Of a stretch of DNA of 54,058 nucleotides, positions 24,951-33,208 are shown piece by piece. Origin of the DNA: Anaerolineae bacterium (GTDB lineage Bacteria; Chloroflexota; Anaerolineae; Aggregatilineales; UBA3940); the NCBI GenBank assembly GCA_016928235.1, contig JAFGLD010000211.1, forward strand, positions 1 through 54,058, written 5' to 3'. Position 1 is the first letter of the stretch. Every line of letters begins with the position of its first letter. The notes under the pieces are model-generated. The model was not told the DNA's origin. It was given only the letters and a program-made list of their open reading frames with translations, and did not search any database. The position numbers and the translations under genes were made by a program.

Positions 24951-25955
24951 TCAGATCAGGAAATCCCTCAGCATATGAGCAAACTGAGGCTGTCTCAGTT
25001 GCCTCAGGGCCTGCCGCTCGATCTGCCGTATACGCTCACGGGAAAGCCCTAGTGCCTGGCCAACCTGTTCCAGCGTCTGGGGAGTATCGCCCTCCAGTCC
25101 AAATCGAAGGCGCAGTATTTGTGCTTCGCGTGGCAGGAGATCGTTCAAGATACGGTTCACGGTTTCACCTAACATAATCTTGTGCATCGTTTCGTCAGGG
25201 CTGACTGATTGATCGTCCTCGATCAGGTCACCAAATTCACTGTCGCCTCCAATTGGCGTTTCGAGTGCTATGGTTTGTGGGTTTGCCTCCAGGGTTTCCC
25301 GGAGTGTCTCGGGTGCCAGATCGAGTCGCTCACTGAGCTCTTCGTCCGATGGCTCTCGGCCAAGCTCCTGTCCCATAATCTGGTTGACGGCCGTGATGCG
25401 GCGAAGTTGATCGGAAAGATGAAGTGGCAGCCGGATTGTGCGCGACTTTTGAGACAGCGCACGGGTAATAGCCTGACGGATCCACCAGCTGGCATAGGTA
25501 CTAAAACGGTTCCCCAGCCTGTAATCGAACTTGTCGACAGCGATCATCAAGCCGACGTTGCCTTCCTGAATCAAATCTGACATCGGCAGGCCCTGGTTGC
25601 GATAGCGTTTAGCGATGCTGACAACCAGACGCGTGTTAGCCCGGCTCAAATGCTCGCGAGCTGCCTGGGCATCTTGGACGATTTCTTTCAGCACAGCAAC
25701 CTCTCGATCGGAGTTAGCGTGTTGCTCGTCCAATAATGTTTGAGCATCGCTTCCTCGCTCGATGCGTTTGGCAAGGATCACCTCTTGCTCGGAAGTCAAC
25801 AGTGGCTCGCTCGCCATTTGTCGGAAGTAGAGGCTTACCGTGTCGTCCGCCGGTATATGATCAATATTTTCCGGCACGATTATCTCAGTCTGGAACCACA
25901 GATCTTTTTCCTGATTGGGATCCTGGACAAGTGCTTCCATTTCCTTGTTTTTCAT
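24951..25955 (-). CDS. RNA polymerase sigma-70 family factor (RpoD/SigA type)
   Basis: 334-aa sigma factor without the acidic region 1.1. Region 1.2 is DTVSLYFRQMASEPLLTSEQE. Region 2 is RLVVSIAKRYRNQGLPMSDLIQEGNVGLM with the -10 recognition stretch RFSTYASWWIRQAI. Region 3 contains the LSDQLRRI segment, and region 4 has the -35-reading helix-turn-helix TLEQVGQALGLSRERIRQIERQALRQLR. The size and missing 1.1 region allow either the housekeeping factor or a group-2 paralogue; the rest of the genome would decide. In-frame starts at 25964 (ATG, three codons earlier) and 25940 exist; AAGG lies 12 bases before 25955. A strong terminator follows. Confidence 0.93.
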   Translation of the reverse strand: MKNKEMEALVQDPNQEKDLWFQTEIIVPENIDHIPADDTVSLYFRQMASEPLLTSEQEVILAKRIERGSDAQTLLDEQHANSDREVAVLKEIVQDAQAAREHLSRANTRLVVSIAKRYRNQGLPMSDLIQEGNVGLMIAVDKFDYRLGNRFSTYASWWIRQAITRALSQKSRTIRLPLHLSDQLRRITAVNQIMGQELGREPSDEELSERLDLAPETLRETLEANPQTIALETPIGGDSEFGDLIEDDQSVSPDETMHKIMLGETVNRILNDLLPREAQILRLRFGLEGDTPQTLEQVGQALGLSRERIRQIERQALRQLRQPQFAHMLRDFLI

Positions 25956-26054
25956 AAGTATCATTATCCTTACAATGGTTGCTTGTCAGATTTGTACAAT
26001 GGTTTCCTTTGCTTCTCAGACAAATTGTCCATATAAACGCTGCAGGCTATGGAT

Positions 26055-26165
26055 AGTACAGTTGGGCGGAAATAGCCCGGCAGTAAAGAAGCCCTTCAAA
26101 CCCAACTGTCTAAGCATTTCGCATGTGGCCATAACTGATGGCTTACTGATGCTGCGAAACACTAG
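26055..26165. repeat. 111-bp double-hairpin dispersed repeat, copy 2
   Basis: Second copy of the element at 15722-15832, same length and orientation. The first hairpin arms (ACAGTTGGG/CCCAACTGT) are unchanged; the second stem has two mismatches here. It lies in the 315-bp spacer upstream of the sigma-factor gene (25956-26279), which holds no gene. Confidence 0.75.
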
Positions 26166-26279
26166 CCTCCACCGTGTACATACAACCTAATATCTATGAC
26201 GATGGTAAACTAAATTATCTTACGGATTTGTCAGAATTACATTAGACGGAAGAGAAGATGCCCCAAATGGGTAATAGAC

Positions 26280-27104
26280 TCAAGGAAAAATCCTACGCGA
26301 AAGACGCTCGATGAGGTAGAACAACAATGGTAATGAAGCCAGCCCAATGACAACAGTGGCAAAGAGGTACAGGTAGCGAGGATCTTGATTAGAGAGAGAA
26401 GACAGTTGATTAAAAGTTGGGGAGAACATCTCCCGCCAGGTTTGTATATACCCGCCAATGCCGAGCATCCAGGCCGGCCATTGAACGCTCGATAAGACCT
26501 CTGGCAGCAACTGCGAGAAAATCCTGATCCCTTGCTGTTCCAGGAGATAGAATCCCAGGACAATCAACGCCAAACCACCCACTAACCGCACTATCGAGAT
26601 CTGTGGATGTTTTTGTCTTTTTTGGGTTGGTTGTGCTGCTGTTCCAGACGGCTCAGTGGACAAAGCTTGAGCTTCCTGCTCTTCGATCTGCTGTTCCTGG
26701 ATGCGAGCACGGATAATGGGTTCCCAGGTGACCCGTCGGTTTTGTACTGTCTGGTAACGAAGCATGGCTGCCTGGTGAGCGCCGCAGTGGGGACAAATGG
26801 CTGTATAGACAGGTCTCTCGCAGCGCAGGCAACGACTGGTCAAACCAGTACCACATGTTACGCAGAAATTAGTTGTGACATCATTTTCATCCCCACAGGC
26901 CGGACATTCCCATCCCAGAGGGAGCAAATTATGCATGGCACGATCGGGATAGCCGAGCGCACGGCAATGAGGGCATCGCAGGCGTGGCTGCCACCGCCAC
27001 ATACTGAATCCCCCACCACAACGCGCGCAAATCAGAAGGGGGGGTGTTCCTCCCTCTATCTTCTGCGGATCTGTTTTCGTCTGCTGCTTGCTATAGGACG
27101 ACAT
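26280..27104 (-). CDS. triple zinc-ribbon membrane protein
   Basis: 274-aa protein of unknown function. The N-terminal half carries three Cys4 ribbons: CARCGG ... CPHC (about 27-47), CPACG ... CVTCG (about 69-84) and CLRC ... CPHCG (about 93-107). A Gln/Glu-rich linker follows, then about three hydrophobic segments (LVGGLALIVLGFYLL, a weaker middle one, YLYLFATVVIGLASLPLLFYLI). Cytoplasmic zinc ribbons on a membrane anchor suggest recruitment of a partner protein or nucleic acid, but nothing more specific is seen. It lies 67 bases downstream of the kinase-fold gene on the same strand, so the two may be co-transcribed. Confidence 0.78.
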   Translation of the reverse strand: MSSYSKQQTKTDPQKIEGGTPPLLICARCGGGFSMWRWQPRLRCPHCRALGYPDRAMHNLLPLGWECPACGDENDVTTNFCVTCGTGLTSRCLRCERPVYTAICPHCGAHQAAMLRYQTVQNRRVTWEPIIRARIQEQQIEEQEAQALSTEPSGTAAQPTQKRQKHPQISIVRLVGGLALIVLGFYLLEQQGIRIFSQLLPEVLSSVQWPAWMLGIGGYIQTWREMFSPTFNQLSSLSNQDPRYLYLFATVVIGLASLPLLFYLIERLSRRIFP

Positions 27105-27171
27105 GTCTTAAGCAAAACCCTTTCCCAATATACAATACGGCGGACACCGGTTTGGGGTTGCCGGCACAATG

Positions 27172-28182
27172 TTATCGTGCCTGACAAAACAGGTCGCCCA
27201 ATATATCGCCATTCTGGGTAAGCCACGTATGCATTGCATCAACCAGCTTGAACTCGTACCGATAGTGAAGATCATACTTCTCGTGGATCCACAATACATC
27301 GGTGAGACGAATGGCCTGCATTAGCCAGGGTAGTAGATTGGCTTCTTCCTGTGTCAGGATAACCGATTCGCGGTAAGCCCTGGCAAAATCCTCGACGCGC
27401 GGCCAGGACAGCAGTGGGCCAACCTGACCTGGCAGGGTGGCATCAGCACGGCGCCCGACAAACTTTAGCAGTGCGTTGGCAACATCGAAGACACGCACAA
27501 ACTCCTGAATGCCTGCCCAGTCGGCCAAAGAGATCACCTCACCTGAGGGATCAAAAAGCACATTTCCGGGCTCTACCATACCGTGGACGACGAGACGGAC
27601 CAGTCCTTTCTCGTGTCGGAAATGACGAACCTGTTCCTTGATCTCTTTGATGATCGCCTGAGCAAGCCAGCGCTCTTCGATCCGGATACAATGGTGCTTG
27701 AACAACCAGGTCAACGGCTTAGCCGCCCGGTTTCCCAGATCGAGATAACCGGCTACAGATGTTTTGCCGCTGATCGCCAGGGATGGTTGATACCGCTCAA
27801 CCAGCGTGTGATAGCGGCCTAAGATGCGTCCCACACCGGCAATCTGCTGCCGATTCCCGACGCCAAATGGCTCCCCATCGATGTATTGGTAGGCTTCGTA
27901 GAATTGCCCGTTGTGCTCAACCCATGTTGCCTCACTCCGAGTGAGGACAAGCGAAGGAGTTGCAAACTGATCATCAACCAAAAAGTGGATCAATTCGTGT
28001 TTTGCGTTGAGCTGTTCCGGTGTGGTTCCAGACGAGCATCGCTTAATGAAGATGCGCTCCTGGGTGGTGGTGACAACATGACACTCTTCGGCGAGATTTC
28101 CAGGTACAGACTCGACGGAAAGCACCTCCCCTAGTTTGTATTGGGGAAGGATTTGGGAAGTGAGAATGGAAGCACCTATCAT
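27172..28182 (-). CDS. aminoglycoside-phosphotransferase-fold protein lacking the catalytic Asp
   Basis: 336-aa protein with the APH/choline-kinase fold. The N-lobe Lys is in IFIKRCS (Lys47), the hinge-like region is YEAYQYIDGEP, and the catalytic loop reads VVHGMVEPGNVLFD (199-212). In active members this loop is HGD-x4-N; here the base Asp is Met202, while Asn207 and the metal-binding Asp221 (LADW) are kept. That pattern suggests a pseudokinase or an altered mechanism. Close relatives are annotated as phosphotransferases or spore-coat-type kinases without known substrate. No good ribosome site precedes the ATG. The neighbouring downstream gene encodes a zinc-ribbon membrane protein. Confidence 0.82.
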   Translation of the reverse strand: MIGASILTSQILPQYKLGEVLSVESVPGNLAEECHVVTTTQERIFIKRCSSGTTPEQLNAKHELIHFLVDDQFATPSLVLTRSEATWVEHNGQFYEAYQYIDGEPFGVGNRQQIAGVGRILGRYHTLVERYQPSLAISGKTSVAGYLDLGNRAAKPLTWLFKHHCIRIEERWLAQAIIKEIKEQVRHFRHEKGLVRLVVHGMVEPGNVLFDPSGEVISLADWAGIQEFVRVFDVANALLKFVGRRADATLPGQVGPLLSWPRVEDFARAYRESVILTQEEANLLPWLMQAIRLTDVLWIHEKYDLHYRYEFKLVDAMHTWLTQNGDILGDLFCQAR

Positions 28183-28269
28183 GAAAAATATTTCTTGAGC
28201 AAAGTTTGTTTTACCTTAAAAATGGGAGCATGCCCATGGTTCGCGGAGAACACTGACGAATGACAGGAA

Positions 28270-28295
28270 GGCCTCACTTCGTCACAAGTAAGGCC
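28270..28295 (-). terminator. probable terminator of the cold-shock gene
   Basis: 10-bp arms GGCCTTACTT/AAGTGAGGCC on the minus strand (one T-G pair), six-base loop, 15 bases past the csp stop. Only a short T-poor tail follows (TTCCTGT), so efficiency is uncertain. Confidence 0.6.
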
Positions 28296-28309
28296 CTTCT
28301 ACTCGGGTT

Positions 28310-28522
28310 TTAGAGTCTGGTAACCTCGGCGGCCTGAAGCCCCTTATTGCCATCTTCTACGCTAAACTCGACACGATCTCCTTCATCGAGGTTGCGATAC
28401 CCACTAGCTTGAATAGCGGAGTAGTGGACAAAGACATCCTCACCGCCACTATCAGGTGCTATGAAGCCATAGCCTTTTGAGCCGTTGAACCACTTAACGG
28501 TGCCGGTTATACGTTCTGACAT
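28310..28522 (-). CDS. cold-shock protein (CspA family)
   Basis: 70-aa OB-fold nucleic-acid chaperone: [18 protein letters not shown] contains RNP1 (KGYGFI), DVFVHYSAI contains RNP2 (VFVH). Length is exactly typical. In the cytoplasm such proteins bind single-stranded RNA/DNA and melt secondary structure. AAGGAG lies ahead of the ATG. A terminator-like hairpin with a T-run lies 66-90 bases upstream on the same strand, so attenuation of this gene is a possibility; the long leader fits the cold-shock family habit. Confidence 0.96.
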   Translation of the reverse strand: MSERITGTVKWFNGSKGYGFIAPDSGGEDVFVHYSAIQASGYRNLDEGDRVEFSVEDGNKGLQAAEVTRL

Positions 28523-28587
28523 TCCTTGTTTCTCCTTGCTTAGCTATAATTCATTGGCCTGGCGGTGATAGCCCTGGTGTCTCAAAG

Positions 28588-28612
28588 AAAAAACCCGGTC
28601 TCATGCCGGGTC
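28588..28612 (-). promoter_or_regulatory. terminator-like hairpin in the csp leader
   Basis: Minus strand: ACCCGG/CCGGGT stem (28593-28611) followed by six T. Only about 170 bases separate it from the divergent gene at 28785, and no minus-strand gene lies there, so it most likely belongs to the csp leader or ends a small RNA. Confidence 0.55.
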
Positions 28613-28784
28613 TAACCTTCTTGCCAAAGCCTTGCCACCTGCATTTACCGATCATCAGTATACCATAACCATTGGCCCATGCAACCGGCATGAACAGTGG
28701 TGATTTATTTGTGTTGTACGCTTTGCTCAGAGCTACATTTCGCGTTATTGTTCTGGTACCTACTATCTATTTGGAGAGACATCG

Positions 28785-29684
28785 ATGGCAGAACAACAGA
28801 TGCCCGATATCTGCGACTACGAAGGCTCAAATTACCGTGTCGACTTTTGGGAAGGAAAAGGACGTGATTACGAGGATCGCGTTGAGAGAATAGCCATTCG
28901 CAGATTGCTTCCCCCTGCGGGCGATTGTTTGCTGGACGTAGGCGCGGGTTATGGGCGTTACACATCGCTCTTCGAGGGCTATCGACAGGTAGTGCTCCTG
29001 GATTATTCGCTGTCACAGCTCGAGTTTGCCAGGCAGCGTTATGGCGATGATGGATTTTTGTATGTGGCAGCCAATGTCTACCGGATGCCCTTTGTTCCCG
29101 GCATCTTCGATGCCGTCACCATGATCCGTGTATTGCACCACATGCAAGAGCCCATCCAGGCCATCAGCAGCGTTCGTCAGGTCATGCGGCAGCAGGGTGT
29201 GTTTCTGTTGGAATTTGCCAATAAGCGTAATCTGAAAGCCATTGTACGCCGGCTGTTGGGCCGGCAGGCGTGGAGCCCGTTCAATCGAGATCCCGTCGAG
29301 TTTGTCAAGCTCAACTATGATTTCCATCCCCAGTATGTTCGCGAGGCTCTTATCAATGCGAACTTCAAGCCGGGGCGCGCACTGACTGTCTCTCACTTTC
29401 GGCTCGGTTTGCTGAAGCGATTAGTGCCAACCGGAATATTGGTGGCCCTGGACTCGTTGTTTCAGTTTACCGGCGCCTTGTGGCAGCTTACTCCCAGTGT
29501 GTTTGTCCGCAACGAAGCCGTCGAAGCCGATGAGGCCAGACCGGAGGGGGCATTCTGGCGCTGCCCGGCTTGTGGCTCACTTGACTTAAAGCAAGAAGGC
29601 GAAACAATGCTCTGCCAGGGATGCCATGCACGCTGGGGAAAAGTCAACGGTGTCTACAATTTCAAGGAACCCCTGTCAGGGTAA
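28785..29684 (+). CDS. class I SAM-dependent methyltransferase with C-terminal zinc ribbon
   Basis: 299-aa protein. The SAM-binding motif I is LLDVGAGYGRYTSLF (near 46-60), with the acidic motif II in VVLLDYSLSQLEFA and a following VAANVYRMPF. The core extends to VLHHMQEP. The C-terminal ~40 residues form a Trm112-like zinc ribbon (CPACG ... CQGCHARWG). Substrate unknown; methyltransferases of this plan act on small molecules, lipids or RNA. It is 86 bases upstream of the dGTPase gene on the same strand. GGAGAG lies before the ATG. Confidence 0.88.
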   Translation: MAEQQMPDICDYEGSNYRVDFWEGKGRDYEDRVERIAIRRLLPPAGDCLLDVGAGYGRYTSLFEGYRQVVLLDYSLSQLEFARQRYGDDGFLYVAANVYRMPFVPGIFDAVTMIRVLHHMQEPIQAISSVRQVMRQQGVFLLEFANKRNLKAIVRRLLGRQAWSPFNRDPVEFVKLNYDFHPQYVREALINANFKPGRALTVSHFRLGLLKRLVPTGILVALDSLFQFTGALWQLTPSVFVRNEAVEADEARPEGAFWRCPACGSLDLKQEGETMLCQGCHARWGKVNGVYNFKEPLSG

Positions 29685-29769
29685 AAGCAACTATATGCAT
29701 TGACTCCGATTGGCAAGCATGATAGACTGCCTGCGAATGAGTGGGACAGTGAGACAAAGGGGATAAGAC

Positions 29770-30927
29770 ATGATATCCACCCGGGAAGACTTTGAAAAGC
29801 GAGAACTCGAAATGTTGGCGCCTTATGGTATGAAAAGCGGCGACTCGAGAGGCCGTGAATATCCAGAGGATGAGCCTAACCATCGAACTGCCTTTCAGCG
29901 TGATCGAGATCGCATTTTGCACACGACGGCTTTTCGACGGCTGGAGTACAAAACGCAGGTCTTTGTCAACCACGAAGGGGATTATTTCCGCACGCGGCTC
30001 ACGCATTCGTTGGAGGTTGCCCAGATTGGCCGCACCATCGCCCGGATCCTGGGTGCCAACGAAGACCTGATCGAGGCAATCTGCCTGGTGCATGATATCG
30101 GCCATCCACCCTTCGGGCATTCGGGAGAGGAAGCGCTGGCGCAGTTGATGGAGGCTCATGGCGGCTTCGATCACAACCGACAGACGTTGAGAATCGTGAC
30201 CCGATTGGAGCAGCGATACGCCGAGTTTTCGGGTCTTAACTTGACTTATGAAGTGCGTGAGGGGATCATCAAACACGAGACAGAGTATGATGTTAGTTCT
30301 TGTGAGGACTACGAGCCGGACAAACGGGGCAGCCTGGAGGCTCAAATAGCAAATATTGCTGACGAGCTGGCCTATACTATCCACGATCTGGACGATGGGT
30401 TATATGCGGGCTTGCTGACGCCGGGGCAACTTGACGGCATTGGCCTGTGGGAATTAGGTAAGGAAGAGGCCGGTTTTGAGCCGGGGGCCTTCGATGAACT
30501 GGCCCGCCACTATCTGACCCGCATCCTGATTGGCTTCTTCGTGCGGGATGTGTGCTATGCCACTTCTCAGCGTCTGGAAAAAGCTCGACCGCGATCGGTT
30601 GAAGCATTACAGCGACTGCCGTCTGATGTGGTTGGCCCCAGCCAGGATGCAGCCATTATGCTCAGAGAGATGAAAGATTTCCTCTATCAAAACATGTACA
30701 CACACCATCGCGTTGTCCGGATGCACAAAAAGGCAGAGCGATTTATCACCCAGTTATTCAGCGCATATTTAGATGATCCGCACCAGCTTCCGGCATCTAC
30801 GTTAACCTATCAGAAAGTCAACGGAGAGACATTAGCTCGTGTTATATGTGATTACATAGCCGGGATGACCGATCGGTATGCGCTGCAAGAATATCAAAAA
30901 CTATTTGATCCGTTTACTCGACCTTGA
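29770..30927 (+). CDS. deoxyguanosinetriphosphate triphosphohydrolase-like protein
   Basis: 385-aa HD-domain nucleotide hydrolase. The N-terminal signature RDRDRILHTTAFRRLEYKTQVF is followed by TRLTHSLEVAQIGR, which carries the first metal His, then HDIGHPPFGHSGE with the HD pair, and NIADELAYTIHDLDDG with the last metal Asp. In the family it removes triphosphate from dGTP or other dNTPs, controlling dNTP pools and sometimes limiting phage replication. It is of the short type-2 class, without an insert. AAAGGGG lies before the ATG. Next downstream is dprA (gap about 80 bases, with a possible promoter). Confidence 0.95.
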   Translation: MISTREDFEKRELEMLAPYGMKSGDSRGREYPEDEPNHRTAFQRDRDRILHTTAFRRLEYKTQVFVNHEGDYFRTRLTHSLEVAQIGRTIARILGANEDLIEAICLVHDIGHPPFGHSGEEALAQLMEAHGGFDHNRQTLRIVTRLEQRYAEFSGLNLTYEVREGIIKHETEYDVSSCEDYEPDKRGSLEAQIANIADELAYTIHDLDDGLYAGLLTPGQLDGIGLWELGKEEAGFEPGAFDELARHYLTRILIGFFVRDVCYATSQRLEKARPRSVEALQRLPSDVVGPSQDAAIMLREMKDFLYQNMYTHHRVVRMHKKAERFITQLFSAYLDDPHQLPASTLTYQKVNGETLARVICDYIAGMTDRYALQEYQKLFDPFTRP

Positions 30928-30951
30928 CAGACTTGTGGTTTTGAGTAATGT
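30924..30951 (+). promoter_or_regulatory. candidate promoter for dprA
   Basis: A perfect TTGACA (30924-30929) overlaps the end of the dGTPase gene, with a TAATGT (30946-30951) after 16 bases. The -10 match is poor, so this is only a candidate. Confidence 0.35.
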
Positions 30952-31008
30952 TATCCTCCCTGGTTGTCTTTAGCCTACGTGGTTTTGAACAGGACAAAGC
31001 TAAAGCTT

Positions 31009-32100
31009 GTGAGCGAGCGTCAGTACTGGTTAGGATTCAATCTGGTCAGTGGAGTTGGCCCGGTCCTGGTCCGGCGGATGCTGGAACGGTTTGGGACACT
31101 GCGTGAAGCCTGGTATGCTAATCAGGATGAACTCCTCGCGGCCGGGCTGGGAGCGCGGGCGTGTGCCAACCTGCGCGACGTTCGTCGCCGGGTCAACCTG
31201 GATGCCGAGCTGGCCCGTTTGGACAAGCTTGGCATTGCTGTGCTGACCTGGGAAGACGAGGATTACCCGGCGCTCCTGGCCGAGCTGCGTGATATTGACC
31301 AGGCACCGCCGTTAATCTACCTGCGTGGCAGTCTGTCCGATTCAGATGAGTGGGCGATTACCGTCGTGGGAACACGTTCGGTGTCACCCTATGGCCGCCA
31401 GGTGACTTATCAATTGGCACACGAGCTGGCGGCTAACGGCCTGACTATCATCAGCGGCCTGGCACGGGGTGTTGACATCGAGGCACATCAGGCAGCCTTA
31501 GAGGCAGGGAAGCGCACAATTGCCATTCTGCCGTGCGGGTTGGATACCATCTATCCGCCTGAACATCGCAATCTGGCAGCCCGAATTGTACAGCAGGGTG
31601 CCTTGATGTCTTCCTTTTCGCTTGGAACGGTGCCCAAGGGCACAAACTTCGCGCCGCGAAACCGTATGATGAGTGGGTTAGGACGAGGGGTGTTGGTGAC
31701 GGAGGCCGGTATCAAGAGCGGGGCATTGGTGACGGCGGGCCATGCCCTGGAGCAAGGTCGAGAAGTGTTTGCTGTGCCAGGTAATATCACAGCTCAGGGC
31801 AGCAGTGGCACCAACCGGTTGATCCAGGATGGCGCACACCCCGTCCTGGCAGTGGAAGATATCCTGGAAGTGTTAAAGCTGGAAGGCATAGCGCAGTTTG
31901 AAGAGGCCCGCGCCAGCTTGCCTTCTCTGGGTGGTGACGAAGAGATCGTCTTGCGAAATCTCTCAGCGGAGCCACTGCATATCGATGAGCTGACACGGCA
32001 ATGTGGGCTGCCCATTTCATGTGTTACGAGCATGTTGACACTGCTGGAGCTTAAAGGAATGGTTCGACAAGTTGGCCGGATGACATATGTCCGGCTCTGA
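31009..32100 (+). CDS. dprA: DNA-processing protein A
   Basis: About 363 aa. An N-terminal helix-hairpin-helix region (LGFNLVSGVGPVLVRRMLERFG) is followed by the Rossmann-like single-strand-DNA-binding core: TVVGTRSVSPYGR, LTIISGLARGVDIEAHQAAL, LPCGLDTIYPPEH, PRNRMMSGLG and SGALVTAGHALEQGREVFAVPGN. The chain ends with a small winged helix (HIDELTRQCGLPISCVTSMLTLLELKGMV). It loads RecA on incoming DNA during natural transformation, but the gene is nearly universal, so it does not prove competence. I prefer the GTG at 31009 (VSERQYWLGFN), which matches family N-termini; the frame also allows TTG at 30964. Ribosome sites are weak for both. It is followed by manC and topA in a tight run. Confidence 0.94.
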   Translation: MSERQYWLGFNLVSGVGPVLVRRMLERFGTLREAWYANQDELLAAGLGARACANLRDVRRRVNLDAELARLDKLGIAVLTWEDEDYPALLAELRDIDQAPPLIYLRGSLSDSDEWAITVVGTRSVSPYGRQVTYQLAHELAANGLTIISGLARGVDIEAHQAALEAGKRTIAILPCGLDTIYPPEHRNLAARIVQQGALMSSFSLGTVPKGTNFAPRNRMMSGLGRGVLVTEAGIKSGALVTAGHALEQGREVFAVPGNITAQGSSGTNRLIQDGAHPVLAVEDILEVLKLEGIAQFEEARASLPSLGGDEEIVLRNLSAEPLHIDELTRQCGLPISCVTSMLTLLELKGMVRQVGRMTYVRL

Positions 32101-32125
32101 TAAAAAAGATGGAATAGAGAGATCG

Positions 32126-33208
32126 ATGAGTAATGTGTATGCTGTGATCATGGCTGGTGGCTATGGAACACGCTTGTGGCCCCTCAGCCGCCAGAGTCGT
32201 CCAAAGCCGCTCTTGCCGCTGGTGGATGAATCGCGCTCCATGTTTCAGATATCCGTCGAGCGCCTGTACCCCCTGTTTACCCCGGATCGGATCCTGGTGG
32301 TAGCCGGGGAGGAGATGATGCCTTTGTTCAAAAGCCAGGTATCCGATTTACCGGCTGAGAACTTCATCATCGAGCCAATGGGGCGCAACACGGCTCCAGC
32401 AGTCGGATTGGGTGCGGTCCACATCCGGCAGCGTGACCCCGAAGCGATCATGACGATCTTGACTGCCGATCACTACATCAGTGACGTCGCAACCTTTCGC
32501 CATGCTTTGAGTGTTGCGTTTCGAGTCGCAGAGCGGGGAGAGATCGTCACACTGGGAATTGCGCCCACCTTTGCCGGAACAGGCTTTGGCTACATTGAGA
32601 GAGGCGCGCACAGGAAGACCATCGAAGGGATCCCGGTTTACCACCTGCAACGATTTGTCGAGAAACCCGATCAGGCGACAGCCGACAAATTTGTAGCCAG
32701 CGGGGACTACAGTTGGAACAGCGGGATGTTCATCTGGCCGATCCGGCGGGTGATGGCTGAATTTGAGCGTCATGCCCCCGATCTCCTGACCAGCCTGGAA
32801 CAGATCGCCGCAGCCATAGGCAAACCTGATTATCAGGAACAGTTGGATAATATCTGGCCCCAAATGCGGAATATCTCGGTGGATTATGCGTTGATGGAAC
32901 ACATTCATGAAGACATCAATGTCATCCCTGTTGAGATGGGGTGGAGCGATATTGGCAATTTTAAGACTCTGTACGATATCCTATCCGCCCAAGATGATAA
33001 CCACGTTATATCAGGCCATGAGCCGATAGTAGTGGACAGCAAGCGATTGTTAATATTCAGTCAGCGTCTCGTAGCCGCGGTTGGCATCGAAGATATGGTG
33101 ATCATTGACACCAACGATGTGTTGTTAGTGTGCCCGCGCGACCGGGCACAGGATGTCAAGATGCTGGTTGAGACACTTAAAAGGAATGAACAGAACGAAT
33201 ATCTATGA
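32126..33208 (+). CDS. manC: mannose-1-phosphate guanylyltransferase
   Basis: 360-aa enzyme making GDP-mannose from Man-1-P and GTP. It has the nucleotidyltransferase loop MAGGYGTRLWPLSRQSRPKPLLPL (in two parts), EPMGRNTAPAVGLGAV, TADHYI, FVEKPD, NSGMFIWP and WSDIGNFKTLYDIL. It is the short form without the phosphomannose-isomerase domain. GDP-mannose would feed the GT4 enzyme at 9950 or surface glycans (inference). The ATG at 32126 is chosen over 32087 because the earlier start overlaps dprA and adds a non-conserved stretch. It overlaps topA by four bases (ATGA). Confidence 0.94.
   Translation: MSNVYAVIMAGGYGTRLWPLSRQSRPKPLLPLVDESRSMFQISVERLYPLFTPDRILVVAGEEMMPLFKSQVSDLPAENFIIEPMGRNTAPAVGLGAVHIRQRDPEAIMTILTADHYISDVATFRHALSVAFRVAERGEIVTLGIAPTFAGTGFGYIERGAHRKTIEGIPVYHLQRFVEKPDQATADKFVASGDYSWNSGMFIWPIRRVMAEFERHAPDLLTSLEQIAAAIGKPDYQEQLDNIWPQMRNISVDYALMEHIHEDINVIPVEMGWSDIGNFKTLYDILSAQDDNHVISGHEPIVVDSKRLLIFSQRLVAAVGIEDMVIIDTNDVLLVCPRDRAQDVKMLVETLKRNEQNEYL

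Noticed and set aside
28613..28784. Small RNA or tRNA on the minus strand ended by the csp-leader hairpin
   Set aside because: No cloverleaf or known RNA motif can be drawn; kept only as an alternative explanation of the hairpin.
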